Shown here one piece after another: positions 1 to 8,588 of a stretch of DNA of 40,368 bases. Source of the stretch: Pseudomonadota bacterium (GTDB lineage Bacteria; Pseudomonadota; Gammaproteobacteria; Steroidobacterales; Steroidobacteraceae); NCBI GenBank assembly GCA_023391815.1, contig JAEWAF010000015.1:1-40368 (forward strand), in the 5' to 3' direction. Within the stretch, counting starts at the first letter, position 1, and each line of letters begins with the position of its first letter. The notes under the pieces were generated by a model, which was given only the letters and a program-made list of their open reading frames with translations, made no database searches and had not been told where the DNA came from. A program made the position numbers and the translations under genes.

Positions 1-2
1 CC

Positions 3-55
3 AAAAAAAAAAAAAAAAAAAACACGGACGGGGGCCCGCGCTTGGACACGGGCCC
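3..55 (-). terminator. Probable terminator of the TonB-dependent receptor gene
   Basis: Read on the minus strand, GGGCCCG pairs perfectly with CGGGCCC (32-38 with 49-55). After about nine more bases a run of 20 T follows (A20 at 3-22 on the plus strand). It lies just past the receptor stop at 77. The T-run sits further from the stem than in a textbook intrinsic terminator, and such a long homopolymer at the very edge of the window could partly be an assembly effect. Confidence 0.55.
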
Positions 56-76
56 TCTTGGCTATTCGGGATGTGG

Positions 77-2899
77 CTAAAAGCTCTTGGTGATTCGCAA
101 ATACGCGAATCGTTGCTTCAGGTCGGCTTGCGATATATCGAAGCCGTACCTTGCGCCAGCATTGGCAAAATCCACCTCTTCATCCAGAAGATTTATGGCG
201 CCGGCAGTGACCTTCAGAGCATCGAACGCAGCTGGGTCGAACAGCCGCCCCAGATCCAACCACGCCTGCATGTCCATAATCGTTCGAGAGGGCAGACGCC
301 GCCCCAGCGGCCCGCTCTGATCTGAATCCTGATAACTTGGCGTAAAAGTCGCTGTCGTAGAAACGCCCCAGCCGTTCCCTTCCCAGGTCAGTGACCCGAT
401 CAAGCGCCATTCAGGAATCGTTCCCAAATAATTCGCAATGCCGACCTGATCCGACGACTGGATCGCGGCAATGCCCTGCGAAGCATACTTGTCTACCCAA
501 GTCGCCGAAAGCGCCGCTTGCAAGTGACCCACGCTCTCTACGATGCGATATGAGAGATCTACATCGATACCGCTCGTCTCCAGCCGGCCGTTATTGAGGA
601 GAGTCATATCTACCGATTGAAGCGCACCAGGCCACCCATTCAACCTGTCGGCATCCGTCGGCGCAGAGCGTGTAACGCGGCCGGGCACTCCTTCCAGTTT
701 CTGCAGATCAAGAACACTCGGCAGGACGATTTGATTGTCCATCACCACCCGCCAATAGTGAGCACCCCAATGTAGCCCGGGCCAATCGCTGGCTCGATAG
801 GCAACGCCCGTGGTGAAAGAATGTGCTGATACGTTTTCCAGATCAAGATTGCCGCCGAGTATTACTCTGACGGGGGAGATTGAGCCCACGCGTCGAGGGT
901 CGGCAAGCGGGAACAGCAACTCCCTTGTTGGGAAGGATAGTTCGGCTAGCGAGGGCGGCCGAAAGCTCGTGCCATAGGCGGCTCGGACCAACCAATTCTG
1001 ATTCGGACGCCACACGAACCCATACTGCGGGTTCACCGAGTCATTGGCATGCTCATAGGAATCTGCTCGCATGGCTAGTTTAAGCGACAGCTGCTTGAGT
1101 AATGGCAGATTGAGTTCGGCAAATTCAGAAACGATGTCGCGCTCTTGCTCAAGCGGCGACGCGTCAACTGCTTTCACTCCTTCTCGCCGCGCCTCCCAGC
1201 CGACGACAACTTCGCTGGTTCCGCCGGGCATGCGAAACAACGGGCCACGCAGGAATCCGGACAGCAGCCGCGATCGCGAGAGATACTCATAATTCTGGTT
1301 GCCGATCAGTGACGAAAGCAATGCAGAGCTCGCTGCGGGGCCATCCACAAACGGATTAAGCGCAGTTTCCGGATCAGTCGACCGCAGCGCAACTTGCACG
1401 CGTGAGAGATCTAGATCATCGGTTCTCTCCACGTGGGCTGTGTCATCGCTGCTGGTAAATGCCAGCTCCCAATTCCAGCGACTCAGCCCGCCACGCGCAC
1501 CGAGCACAAACCGTGTTAACTGTCCGTACGTCAGTTGAGATGCTGGCTTCGCTCCAACCAGCGAAAAATCCACCCTGACCGCCTGGCCAAAGGGATTGAA
1601 TGGATTCTCGGCAGGCACAATCTGCCGCGTCACAGCCACTAAGGAGCCCTGATTCACAATGTCACTCGCGCTTATCAACATCTCGCCAAAAATAGCGGAA
1701 CGATTATCGATGGAAAGCTCGGCCGAGCCGACGGCGGACAATTGTTTCCGGTAAGGCTCGAGAGACGTGGTTTCCTCGGCAGAGTAGAGGCTGACCTCTC
1801 CAGCTGTTGCCAGGAAATCCTCCGGTCGAAGACCGACACCGGTGCTTCCCACGGGCACCGATGCTTGCGATACAGACAATCCGGGGAGTGTCCCGCCGCT
1901 GAGCGAGTAAACATTAGCTCTCGGCGCAGCGGTTGTACGATAGTCCTTGCCCCCGAAGCGTCGAAAATCCTGGTTTCGCCAGAGATCACGCTCCGCCCCG
2001 ACCAGCATGGAACGATCGAGATAGTCGAGAGTGAGTGCAGATTTGAAACGTTGCCAGGCGGTGCCGATGGTTCCCGAGGCACGCCGCTCATAGGCGCCCC
2101 CGGCCGCACCGCCGTAGTGGAGAAACACGTCTGGCTGTTCGATCTCCTCCTTGAGGAATATGTTGACGACCCCGCCGATGGCATCGGAGCCGTAGATTGC
2201 CGAGGCTGAATCCGACATCACTTCGATCCGGTCCACCGCCGTGAGCGGAATCGCGTTCAGGTCAAATGCATTCAAGCTGACGCCGGTCGCGCTCGGCTGC
2301 ACTCTGCGTCCATTGATGAGGACAAGAGTGGTGTCAACACCCAGCCCGCGCAGCTGAAAGTGCTGAGCCCCGCTGCGCTGAGTCCAACCTCCCAAAGTAA
2401 ACGGCTGCTGAGTCATGTAACTCGCCACGCCGGACAGCGACGAGACACCGAGGCGATCAATCTGCTCTCGGTCATAAATACGGATCGGAGCGGGCCCTTC
2501 GCCCCCCCGGAGACGACTTCCCGTCACCAACACATCCTTTTGGCCCCCCTCCCCCTGAGGCAGCACGGTGCCCTCATAGATCCGCACAGTCGCCCCATCC
2601 AACCAAGCGTGCGAGAACTCACTCCCGGCAAGGAGCTTGTCTAGCGCCGCATCCGCAGTGAAGCGGCCGATGACAGCATCGACCAGCCTTTGTTGTTGTT
2701 CGGAAGTCTTGAGCTCGGCAGCCACCTGCAGGCCAGTCTGTTTGGAAAACTGGTCAAGCGCCGTGGTCAACGAGCCGCTCGGGATGGCGAAGGAATATTC
2801 TGTGTCCGCCGAGCTAGTTTGCGCAGCGGAGAACTGAGCCCACGCCATCGTTAGCGCGGCGGCGAGCATCCTTGCAAATCGCCATCGGCAATCAATCAC
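77..2899 (-). CDS. TonB-dependent outer-membrane receptor with N-terminal STN signalling domain
   Basis: About 940 residues. A signal peptide (hydrophobic stretch around residues 11-26, cleavage near AAQ-TSS) is followed by an STN domain (about 35-108, starting YSFAIPSGSL), a plug domain (about 123-255, containing the plug-type stretch VDRIEVMSDSASAIYGSDAI) and a 22-strand-type barrel ending in Phe (ITKSF). STN domains contact the periplasmic part of a FecR-type anti-sigma factor, and the next two genes upstream are exactly such a FecR and an ECF sigma factor. The role is therefore inferred as energised uptake of a ferric chelate or similar ligand plus signalling of ligand binding. The start is GTG at 2899, six bases after the fecR-like stop, without a clear Shine-Dalgarno; ATG at 2869 is the alternative and keeps the signal peptide core. 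The ligand cannot be read from sequence. Confidence 0.9.
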   Translation of the reverse strand: MIDCRWRFARMLAAALTMAWAQFSAAQTSSADTEYSFAIPSGSLTTALDQFSKQTGLQVAAELKTSEQQQRLVDAVIGRFTADAALDKLLAGSEFSHAWLDGATVRIYEGTVLPQGEGGQKDVLVTGSRLRGGEGPAPIRIYDREQIDRLGVSSLSGVASYMTQQPFTLGGWTQRSGAQHFQLRGLGVDTTLVLINGRRVQPSATGVSLNAFDLNAIPLTAVDRIEVMSDSASAIYGSDAIGGVVNIFLKEEIEQPDVFLHYGGAAGGAYERRASGTIGTAWQRFKSALTLDYLDRSMLVGAERDLWRNQDFRRFGGKDYRTTAAPRANVYSLSGGTLPGLSVSQASVPVGSTGVGLRPEDFLATAGEVSLYSAEETTSLEPYRKQLSAVGSAELSIDNRSAIFGEMLISASDIVNQGSLVAVTRQIVPAENPFNPFGQAVRVDFSLVGAKPASQLTYGQLTRFVLGARGGLSRWNWELAFTSSDDTAHVERTDDLDLSRVQVALRSTDPETALNPFVDGPAASSALLSSLIGNQNYEYLSRSRLLSGFLRGPLFRMPGGTSEVVVGWEARREGVKAVDASPLEQERDIVSEFAELNLPLLKQLSLKLAMRADSYEHANDSVNPQYGFVWRPNQNWLVRAAYGTSFRPPSLAELSFPTRELLFPLADPRRVGSISPVRVILGGNLDLENVSAHSFTTGVAYRASDWPGLHWGAHYWRVVMDNQIVLPSVLDLQKLEGVPGRVTRSAPTDADRLNGWPGALQSVDMTLLNNGRLETSGIDVDLSYRIVESVGHLQAALSATWVDKYASQGIAAIQSSDQVGIANYLGTIPEWRLIGSLTWEGNGWGVSTTATFTPSYQDSDQSGPLGRRLPSRTIMDMQAWLDLGRLFDPAAFDALKVTAGAINLLDEEVDFANAGARYGFDISQADLKQRFAYLRITKSF

Positions 2900-2905
2900 C
2901 GGGAT

Positions 2906-4000
2906 TTAGTCCGACTTCACGCGCACCACGTTAGTGCCATTTCTAATCACAGTGATTCCCCCCTGGCTATCGAGCGCATGCAAGAAGCTTTCTGGACTAT
3001 CGACTCGGAAGCGGTAGTAGCCCGCCAGCCGTCGGTCGGCAATGCTCTCGTTGTCGAGTTTGATTTGTAGAGTGTTGCGGCGGTTGAATTCAGCGACCAT
3101 ATCGCCGATGCGCTCACCGGCCTGGAACGTCAGCCAGCCATTCGCCCACTCGAGCTTATGTTCCGCATCCACCTTGAGCTCTTCGAGTTTGGAGAGATCA
3201 ACGTATCCGCCACCGCCGCCAAACACGCGATCTTCCTTGCCAGCGGTGCTGTTCATCACGTTCAGTTCGTCACCGGCGTACAGCAATTTCATCGTGGTGA
3301 CATCGTCCAGCCTGCCGAGCGGCGTGACCCTCACGACACCTTCGGAAACAGTCGTGGTCACGCCCGGACTGATCGCCACTTGGAATCTGGTGCCGACCGC
3401 AGTGACATCGACAATATGGGTACGCACTGTGAAGGGCCGCTTTTTATCCTTCGCGACCTCGAACACTGCCCGTCCCTCATAAAGATGAACCAGGCGACGG
3501 TTGCCGCTGAACTCGACCTTCAGGCGCGTGCGCGCGTCCATGTGGACGGTGCTGCCGTCTTCGAGGGACATGTGCTGCCACTGGCTGGCGGCAGTGGCTA
3601 CTGCGCGGTTGGGGGAATTTGAGAACATTCCGAAGCCGAAGAGCAGCGCGACGGCGAGCCCGGCGACCATGGCGGCAAAGGCCCAGGGAGCGGGCAGTTT
3701 TCGCTTGACGGTGTCCGGGACCGAGTCGCTCGGGTCGTACTCGTATTGGGACACGTTCCCTCGGGAACCGATATCGAAAACGTTGGACTCCTCCGCCTCC
3801 TTGACGGCCTGGAGCAAGCCCTGGCGCGCCTGATCGTCCAGGCCGGCGATGCGCAGGACTTCGGCGACGTTCTCGGGGGAGCGCCGCACCCAGTCTGCGA
3901 GCAGCTTTTTATCCTCCGGGCCCATCTTTGGCTCATCCGTGAAGCGGATGAACCAGTAGGCTGCCTCTTGACTCACGAATCGGGTTCGTTCTGTTGTCAT
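2906..4000 (-). CDS. FecR-family anti-sigma factor / signal transducer
   Basis: About 364 residues. The N-terminal cytoplasmic part has the FecR-type start (EAAYWFIRFTDEPK, then WVRRSPENVAEVLRIAGL). One membrane helix follows at about residues 106-128 (WAFAAMVAGLAVALLFGFGMF), then a periplasmic FecR domain (WQHMSLEDGSTVHMDARTRL ... VTAVGTRFQV) and a C-terminal region that in this family touches the receptor STN domain. It should hold the neighbouring ECF sigma factor at the membrane and release it when the receptor is loaded. I chose ATG 4000, preceded by AGAGGG at seven bases. A GTG at 4027 overlaps the sigma-factor stop as GTGA and is also possible (373 residues). It lies between the sigma and receptor genes in one transcription unit. 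Confidence 0.88.
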   Translation of the reverse strand: MTTERTRFVSQEAAYWFIRFTDEPKMGPEDKKLLADWVRRSPENVAEVLRIAGLDDQARQGLLQAVKEAEESNVFDIGSRGNVSQYEYDPSDSVPDTVKRKLPAPWAFAAMVAGLAVALLFGFGMFSNSPNRAVATAASQWQHMSLEDGSTVHMDARTRLKVEFSGNRRLVHLYEGRAVFEVAKDKKRPFTVRTHIVDVTAVGTRFQVAISPGVTTTVSEGVVRVTPLGRLDDVTTMKLLYAGDELNVMNSTAGKEDRVFGGGGGYVDLSKLEELKVDAEHKLEWANGWLTFQAGERIGDMVAEFNRRNTLQIKLDNESIADRRLAGYYRFRVDSPESFLHALDSQGGITVIRNGTNVVRVKSD

Positions 4001-4023
4001 GTCCTCGCCCTCTTGTGGGTCCT

Positions 4024-4638
4024 TCACTTGAGGTCTTCCGGATTCAGCCGCGTGCGCAGCTGGCTATAGGCGCGGGACAAATCACGAAGCACGATGCGCG
4101 GCGACACCTTGAGGCGCTCGGCGATCTGCTTGTAGGTCAGCCCCTCATTTACTCTCAACAGTAGAACCTGACGTTGCCGAAACGGCAGCTTTTCGACCGC
4201 GGCCTGCACGCTTGCATCGGTGCCGGCCTGGGAGACGGTATTTTCCGGCTCCTGCTCTGGCTCGATCAGCAAGTCATCGAGCCACTCTTGATCGTGCGGT
4301 TTGGAAACACGCGCGCGCTCACGCCATTCGCTGGCGACGTTGCCGGCAATCCGCAAGAGATATCCCAGCGGATTCTCGACGGCCGTCTTCTCGCTATAGC
4401 GGAGCAGACGTAGAAACACTTCCTGAGCCAGATCATCCAGCTCGGCGGCCGGCACGGCGGCTCGGCGGGACAGCCAATGGCGAACGGGCTTGCGCCAATC
4501 CTTGAACCATTGGCCGAAGCGATGGTTGCCCACCTCGCCGGCATCGGCATCTTCCACAGCCGTAGCCTCGCCTCGCACGTCGACGGCACGCGCTGACGAA
4601 GCAACGTTGACTTCCCCATGACTCCGGCGATCGATCAC
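4024..4638 (-). CDS. FecI-like ECF RNA polymerase sigma factor
   Basis: 204 residues with the two helical domains of ECF sigma factors. Region 2 runs from about residue 50 (WLSRRAAVPAAELDDLAQEV, FLRLLRYSEKTAVENPLGYL) and region 4 near the C-terminus (VEKLPFRQRQVLLLRVNEGL, TYKQIAERLKVSPRIVLRDL), with no anti-sigma or extra domain. It is first in the sigma/FecR/receptor cassette, so it most likely activates the receptor gene when signalled. The start is GTG at 4638; the first 45 residues look poorly conserved and a later start is possible. Its stop overlaps the region of the next start. Confidence 0.88.
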   Translation of the reverse strand: MIDRRSHGEVNVASSARAVDVRGEATAVEDADAGEVGNHRFGQWFKDWRKPVRHWLSRRAAVPAAELDDLAQEVFLRLLRYSEKTAVENPLGYLLRIAGNVASEWRERARVSKPHDQEWLDDLLIEPEQEPENTVSQAGTDASVQAAVEKLPFRQRQVLLLRVNEGLTYKQIAERLKVSPRIVLRDLSRAYSQLRTRLNPEDLK

Positions 4639-4690
4639 GAACTATCCTGAGAGACGTGCCTGCCCGACCACTCTGATGCATGCGCCGATA

Positions 4691-4719
4691 CTTTTATCCC
4701 GACCCCGGCGCCTATGCAA
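4691..4719 (-). promoter_or_regulatory. Candidate sigma-70-like promoter for the sigma/FecR/receptor cassette
   Basis: On the minus strand TTGCAT is followed after 17 bases by TAAAAG, about 50 bases upstream of the sigma-factor start. Matches to the consensus are partial (roughly four of six in each box). The rest of the 319-base gap (4639-4957) holds only this and the hairpin near 4871. No Fur box was recognised with confidence. Confidence 0.3.
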
Positions 4720-4870
4720 AAGGGGTTTCCACTGTTGTGACCGGTTATGGAGGGGGAGTTAACCCCGACGCCCGTACGCCCGTTCGTGGTCGGTAGGGGA
4801 CATCCGCTTGTGATGAAGCGCGGTAGCAGCAAACGAACAAACAAGGCTGATCGTTTCCTGGCAAGCAAGG

Positions 4871-4895
4871 AAGGCTTGTCCAGCGGACAAGCCTT
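4871..4895 (-). terminator. Hairpin downstream of lpdA, probable terminator
   Basis: AAGGCTTGTCC pairs with GGACAAGCCTT around a three-base AGC loop, giving 11 perfect base pairs 63 bases past the lpdA stop codon. The following bases on the minus strand are only moderately T-rich (TTCC then TTGC), so termination may be partial. It separates the pdh cluster from the sigma-factor promoter region on the same strand. Confidence 0.5.
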
Positions 4896-4957
4896 TGCAC
4901 GAATATTTCCAGGAGATGACGTTTCGACGAACGTCGGACCGATCGGCCGGGCGCCGA

Positions 4958-6826
4958 TCAGTGAGCGGGACGCGCGGCCTTCTTGGGCACGTACAGATCG
5001 GTCAACGTGCCTTCATAGGCTTCGGCCGAGAACATCACCGTTTCCGACAGGGTCGGATGCGGATGGATGGTCAGGCCCAGATCGCCGGCATCGGTGTTCA
5101 TTTCGATGGCGAGCGCGATCTCGGCAATCAGATCGCCGGCGTTCGGACCGACGATGCCGCCGCCGATCACACGATGAGTGGCCGGATCGAACAATACTTT
5201 GGTCATGCCGTCATCGCGCCCGAGCGTGAGCGAACGGGCATTCGCGGACCAAGGGAAGCTGCCCTTCTCATATGCGATGCCTTTGGCCTTCGCTTCGGTC
5301 TCGGTGAGGCCGACCCACGCGATTTCCGGATCGGTGTAAGCGACCGACGGAATCACGCGCGCATCGAAGAAACGTTTCTCACCATGCGCGACTTCGGCAG
5401 CGAGCTTGCCCTCGTGCGACGCCTTGTGCGCGAGCATGGGCTGACCGGCAATGTCACCGATCGCGAAGATGTGCGGAACGTTCGTGCGCATCTGCTTGTC
5501 GACCGGAATGAAGCCGCGCTCGTTGACGACCACGCCGGCCGCTTCCGCGCCGATCTTCTTGCCGTTCGGGCTACGGCCCACCGCGACCAGCACCTTGTCG
5601 TAGATCTGTGGCTCGACGGCCTGCTCGCCTTCGAACGTGACGCGGATGCCTTCCTTGAGCGCTTCGACCTTGGTGACCTTGGTCTTCACCATGATCTTTT
5701 CGTAACGCTTGCCGATGCGCTTCTCGAGCGGACGCACCAGATCGCGATCGCAACCAGGGATGAGTCCATCCGTGAGCTCAACCACGCTGACCTTCGTGCC
5801 GAGCGCGTCGTACACGCACGCCATTTCCAGACCGATGATGCCGCCACCGATGACGAGCATGCGCTTCGGCAGATCGAGCTCGAGGGCGCCAGTGGAATCG
5901 ATGATGCGAGGATCGTCGGGCAGCCCCGGCAATCGAATCACTTCCGAGCCAGCCGCGATGATGCAGTTCTTGAACGAAATCTTGCGCGCGCCTTCGCCCG
6001 GCGCATTCTCGCCCTTCGACAACACCGTGGATAGCGGCGTCATGTCGGTGTTCGCGATCTGCATCTCGTGCGGAGAGACGAACTTGCCGATGCCGCGGAT
6101 CACTTCGACCTTGCGCTGCTTGGCGAGTATGCCGAGGCCGCCGGTCAACTTGCCGACGACTTTCTCTTTCCAGCCACGCAGCTTGGCAGTGTCGATTTGA
6201 GGCTTGCCGAACGTAACGCCGGCCACTTCCATCTCGTGCGCTTCTTCGATCACCTTCGCGGCGTGCAGCAGCGCTTTGGAGGGAATGCAGCCAACGTTGA
6301 GACACACGCCACCGAGTTGCGGCCAGCGCTCAACCAAGGCGACTTTCATGCCCAGATCGGCCGCGCGGAACGCGGCGGTGTAACCGCCCGGACCGGCGCC
6401 GAGCACGACCATGTCGAAATCGTAGCTGCCACCCGACGTGTCCTTGGCGGGCGTCGGCGCGGCAGATTTCTCCTTCTCCCGGACGATCGTTTCCGTGAAC
6501 GGAACGTCTTCTTCCTCGGCAGGCGCGGGTGCGGCCGCTTTTGTTTCTTTCGCAGCCGGCTCTTGCTTCGCGGCTGGAGCCGACGCAGCAGCTCCTGCAG
6601 CTTCGACTTCAAGAATCAAGCTGCCTTTGGAAACGCGGTCGCCCTTCTTGATCGACACCGACTTCACGACGCCGGCCGCGGACGACGGCACATCCATCGT
6701 CGCCTTCTCGGTCTCGAGCGTGACGAGCGGTGTTTCAAGCGCGATCTCATCGCCCGGCTTGACGAGCACGTCGATGACTTCGACGTCCTTGAAGTCGCCG
6801 ATATCGGGAACGTTGACTTTGGTCAC
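4958..6826 (-). CDS. lpdA: Dihydrolipoyl dehydrogenase (E3) with N-terminal lipoyl domain
   Basis: 622 residues. Residues 1-78 form a lipoyl domain with the lipoylated lysine in ETEKATMDVPS. An Ala/Pro/Glu-rich linker (about 80-130) leads to the flavoprotein disulfide reductase core: FAD-binding VVLGAGPGGYTAAF, redox-active cysteines in GGVCLNVGCIPSKALLHA, NAD-binding MLVIGGGIIGLEMA, and the C-terminal His-Glu pair in HPHPTLSETV. It reoxidises dihydrolipoamide on the E2 subunit with NAD+. The plain enzyme is about 470 residues; the extra length is the lipoyl domain, an architecture known from some beta- and gammaproteobacterial pdh clusters. The start GTG at 6826 overlaps the aceF stop by four bases (GTGA), implying translational coupling. 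It is third in the aceE-aceF-lpdA unit. Confidence 0.96.
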   Translation of the reverse strand: MTKVNVPDIGDFKDVEVIDVLVKPGDEIALETPLVTLETEKATMDVPSSAAGVVKSVSIKKGDRVSKGSLILEVEAAGAAASAPAAKQEPAAKETKAAAPAPAEEEDVPFTETIVREKEKSAAPTPAKDTSGGSYDFDMVVLGAGPGGYTAAFRAADLGMKVALVERWPQLGGVCLNVGCIPSKALLHAAKVIEEAHEMEVAGVTFGKPQIDTAKLRGWKEKVVGKLTGGLGILAKQRKVEVIRGIGKFVSPHEMQIANTDMTPLSTVLSKGENAPGEGARKISFKNCIIAAGSEVIRLPGLPDDPRIIDSTGALELDLPKRMLVIGGGIIGLEMACVYDALGTKVSVVELTDGLIPGCDRDLVRPLEKRIGKRYEKIMVKTKVTKVEALKEGIRVTFEGEQAVEPQIYDKVLVAVGRSPNGKKIGAEAAGVVVNERGFIPVDKQMRTNVPHIFAIGDIAGQPMLAHKASHEGKLAAEVAHGEKRFFDARVIPSVAYTDPEIAWVGLTETEAKAKGIAYEKGSFPWSANARSLTLGRDDGMTKVLFDPATHRVIGGGIVGPNAGDLIAEIALAIEMNTDAGDLGLTIHPHPTLSETVMFSAEAYEGTLTDLYVPKKAARPAH

Positions 6827-8571
6827 GGCACGGCCTCGATGAGCCCACGGACATCGGCGAGCTTCTCCGCGAGGAACGTGGTAAAGCGCACGCCGGCGGC
6901 GCCATCGATCACGCGGTGATCGTAGGCCAGGGTGAACGGCAGCATCAGTCGGGGCACGAATTGGCCGTCTTTATAAACCGGCTTGAAGCTCGACTTCGCG
7001 ACACCGAGGATCGCGACCTCCGGCGCATTGATGATGGGCGTGAAGCCCACGCCGCCGATGCCACCGAGACTCGACACGGTGAACGTCGCACCCTGCATTT
7101 CGGCGATCGACAGCTTACCAGCGCGAGCTTTTTCAGAGAGCACGGCGAGGTCGCGCGCGATCTCATAGATGTCCTTCTTGTCGGCGTCCTTGATGACCGG
7201 CACAACCAGGCCGCCCGGCGTGTCCGCCGCGAAGCCCAAATTGATGAACTTCTTCAGTATGAGATTCTTGCCCGAAGACTCCAGCGAGCTGTTGACGTTC
7301 GGGAACTCCTGCAGCGCCTTGACACAAGCGCGCAGGACGAACGCGAGCGGCGTGAGCTTGATGCCCTGCTTCTCAGCCTGCGCTTTGAGTTTCTTGCGTG
7401 TTTCTTCCAGCTCGGTGATATCCGCTTCGTCCATTTGCCAGACGTGCGGGATGTTCAGCCAGCTGGCCTGCAGATGCGGGCCGGAAATCTTCTGAATGCG
7501 GCTGAGCGGCTTGACCTCGATCTCGCCGAACTTGGAGAAATCGATCTCGGGAACCTTGGGCAGCGCGCCGCCGCCGGCGGCCGCGCCAGCAGCGCCCCCC
7601 GAGGCCAGCGCTTGTTTGACGAACGCTTTCACGTCCTCGGGCGTGATACGACCCTTCGGCCCGGTGCCTTTGATCCGACTCAGATCGGCGCCGAGCTCGC
7701 GCGCGAACTTACGAACCGATGGGCTCGCATGCGCGCGAGCGAAACCCGCTTCATCGATCTGCGGCAAGCCCTTCGCCGGTGCCGGAGCGGAGCTCGTCGC
7801 GGCCGGCGCAGGGGCCGGTTCTTTCTTCGCAGGAGCGGAAGCGGGCGCGGCAGCTTTTGCAGGCTCAGCGGGCGGAGCCTTGGGAGCTTCCGGAGCAGCC
7901 TTTGCAGCAGGCGCGGCACCGCCTTCGAGCACGCCAATGAGCGCGCCTTTGGAAACACGATCGCCCTTCTTCAACGCGAGCGACTTGACGACACCGGCCG
8001 CCGTGGACGGCACATCCATCGTCGCCTTCTCGGTCTCGAGCGTCAGCAGCGGCGTATCGACTTCGATGCGATCGCCCGGCTTGACCAGCACGTCGATGAC
8101 TTCGACATCTTTGAAGTCACCGAGATCGGGGACCCGGACTTCACCGCCAGCCGAGCCGCCGCTTGCCTCGGCCTTACTCGGAGCGGTCGCGTCTGCCGAG
8201 GCTGGGCTCGCCCCCGTCTTCGCCGGCGCGCCAGCATTGCGTTCCGACTGCTCGAGATCGATCGAGGACGTGGACGCGGGCTCCTCGGTCGTGCCGCTCT
8301 TCTTGTTGAGCGCCGCCGGTGGCACGCCGCCGCCCTCTTTGGCTTCGATCTGGCCGATCAACGTGCCTTTGGAAACACGATCGCCTTTCTTCAACGCCAG
8401 CGAGGTGATCACACCGGCGGCCGTGGACGGCACGTCCATGGTCGCCTTCTCGGTCTCCAGCGTCAGCAGCGGAGTGTCGACATCGATCTGGTCACCGGGC
8501 TTCACCAGCACGTCGATGACTTCGACGTCCTTGAAGTCGCCCAGGTCGGGGACTTTGATATCTGTTGCCAT
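6823..8571 (-). CDS. aceF: Dihydrolipoamide acetyltransferase (E2) of pyruvate dehydrogenase
   Basis: 582 residues. Two lipoyl domains (about 1-78 and 145-220), each with the lipoylation site ETEKATMDVPS, are joined by Ala/Pro-rich flexible linkers. Next come a peripheral subunit-binding domain (ASPSVRKFARELGADLSRIK then GTGPKGRITPEDV, around 280-320) and the catalytic acetyltransferase domain, ending with the active-site motif DHRVIDGAAG. It transfers acetyl groups from E1 to CoA and forms the core of the complex. It starts 17 bases after aceE and overlaps lpdA by four bases. The two lipoyl domains are nearly identical to each other and close to the one on E3. Confidence 0.97.
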   Translation of the reverse strand: MATDIKVPDLGDFKDVEVIDVLVKPGDQIDVDTPLLTLETEKATMDVPSTAAGVITSLALKKGDRVSKGTLIGQIEAKEGGGVPPAALNKKSGTTEEPASTSSIDLEQSERNAGAPAKTGASPASADATAPSKAEASGGSAGGEVRVPDLGDFKDVEVIDVLVKPGDRIEVDTPLLTLETEKATMDVPSTAAGVVKSLALKKGDRVSKGALIGVLEGGAAPAAKAAPEAPKAPPAEPAKAAAPASAPAKKEPAPAPAATSSAPAPAKGLPQIDEAGFARAHASPSVRKFARELGADLSRIKGTGPKGRITPEDVKAFVKQALASGGAAGAAAGGGALPKVPEIDFSKFGEIEVKPLSRIQKISGPHLQASWLNIPHVWQMDEADITELEETRKKLKAQAEKQGIKLTPLAFVLRACVKALQEFPNVNSSLESSGKNLILKKFINLGFAADTPGGLVVPVIKDADKKDIYEIARDLAVLSEKARAGKLSIAEMQGATFTVSSLGGIGGVGFTPIINAPEVAILGVAKSSFKPVYKDGQFVPRLMLPFTLAYDHRVIDGAAGVRFTTFLAEKLADVRGLIEAVP

Positions 8572-8588
8572 GCTCGTTGATCGGGACC

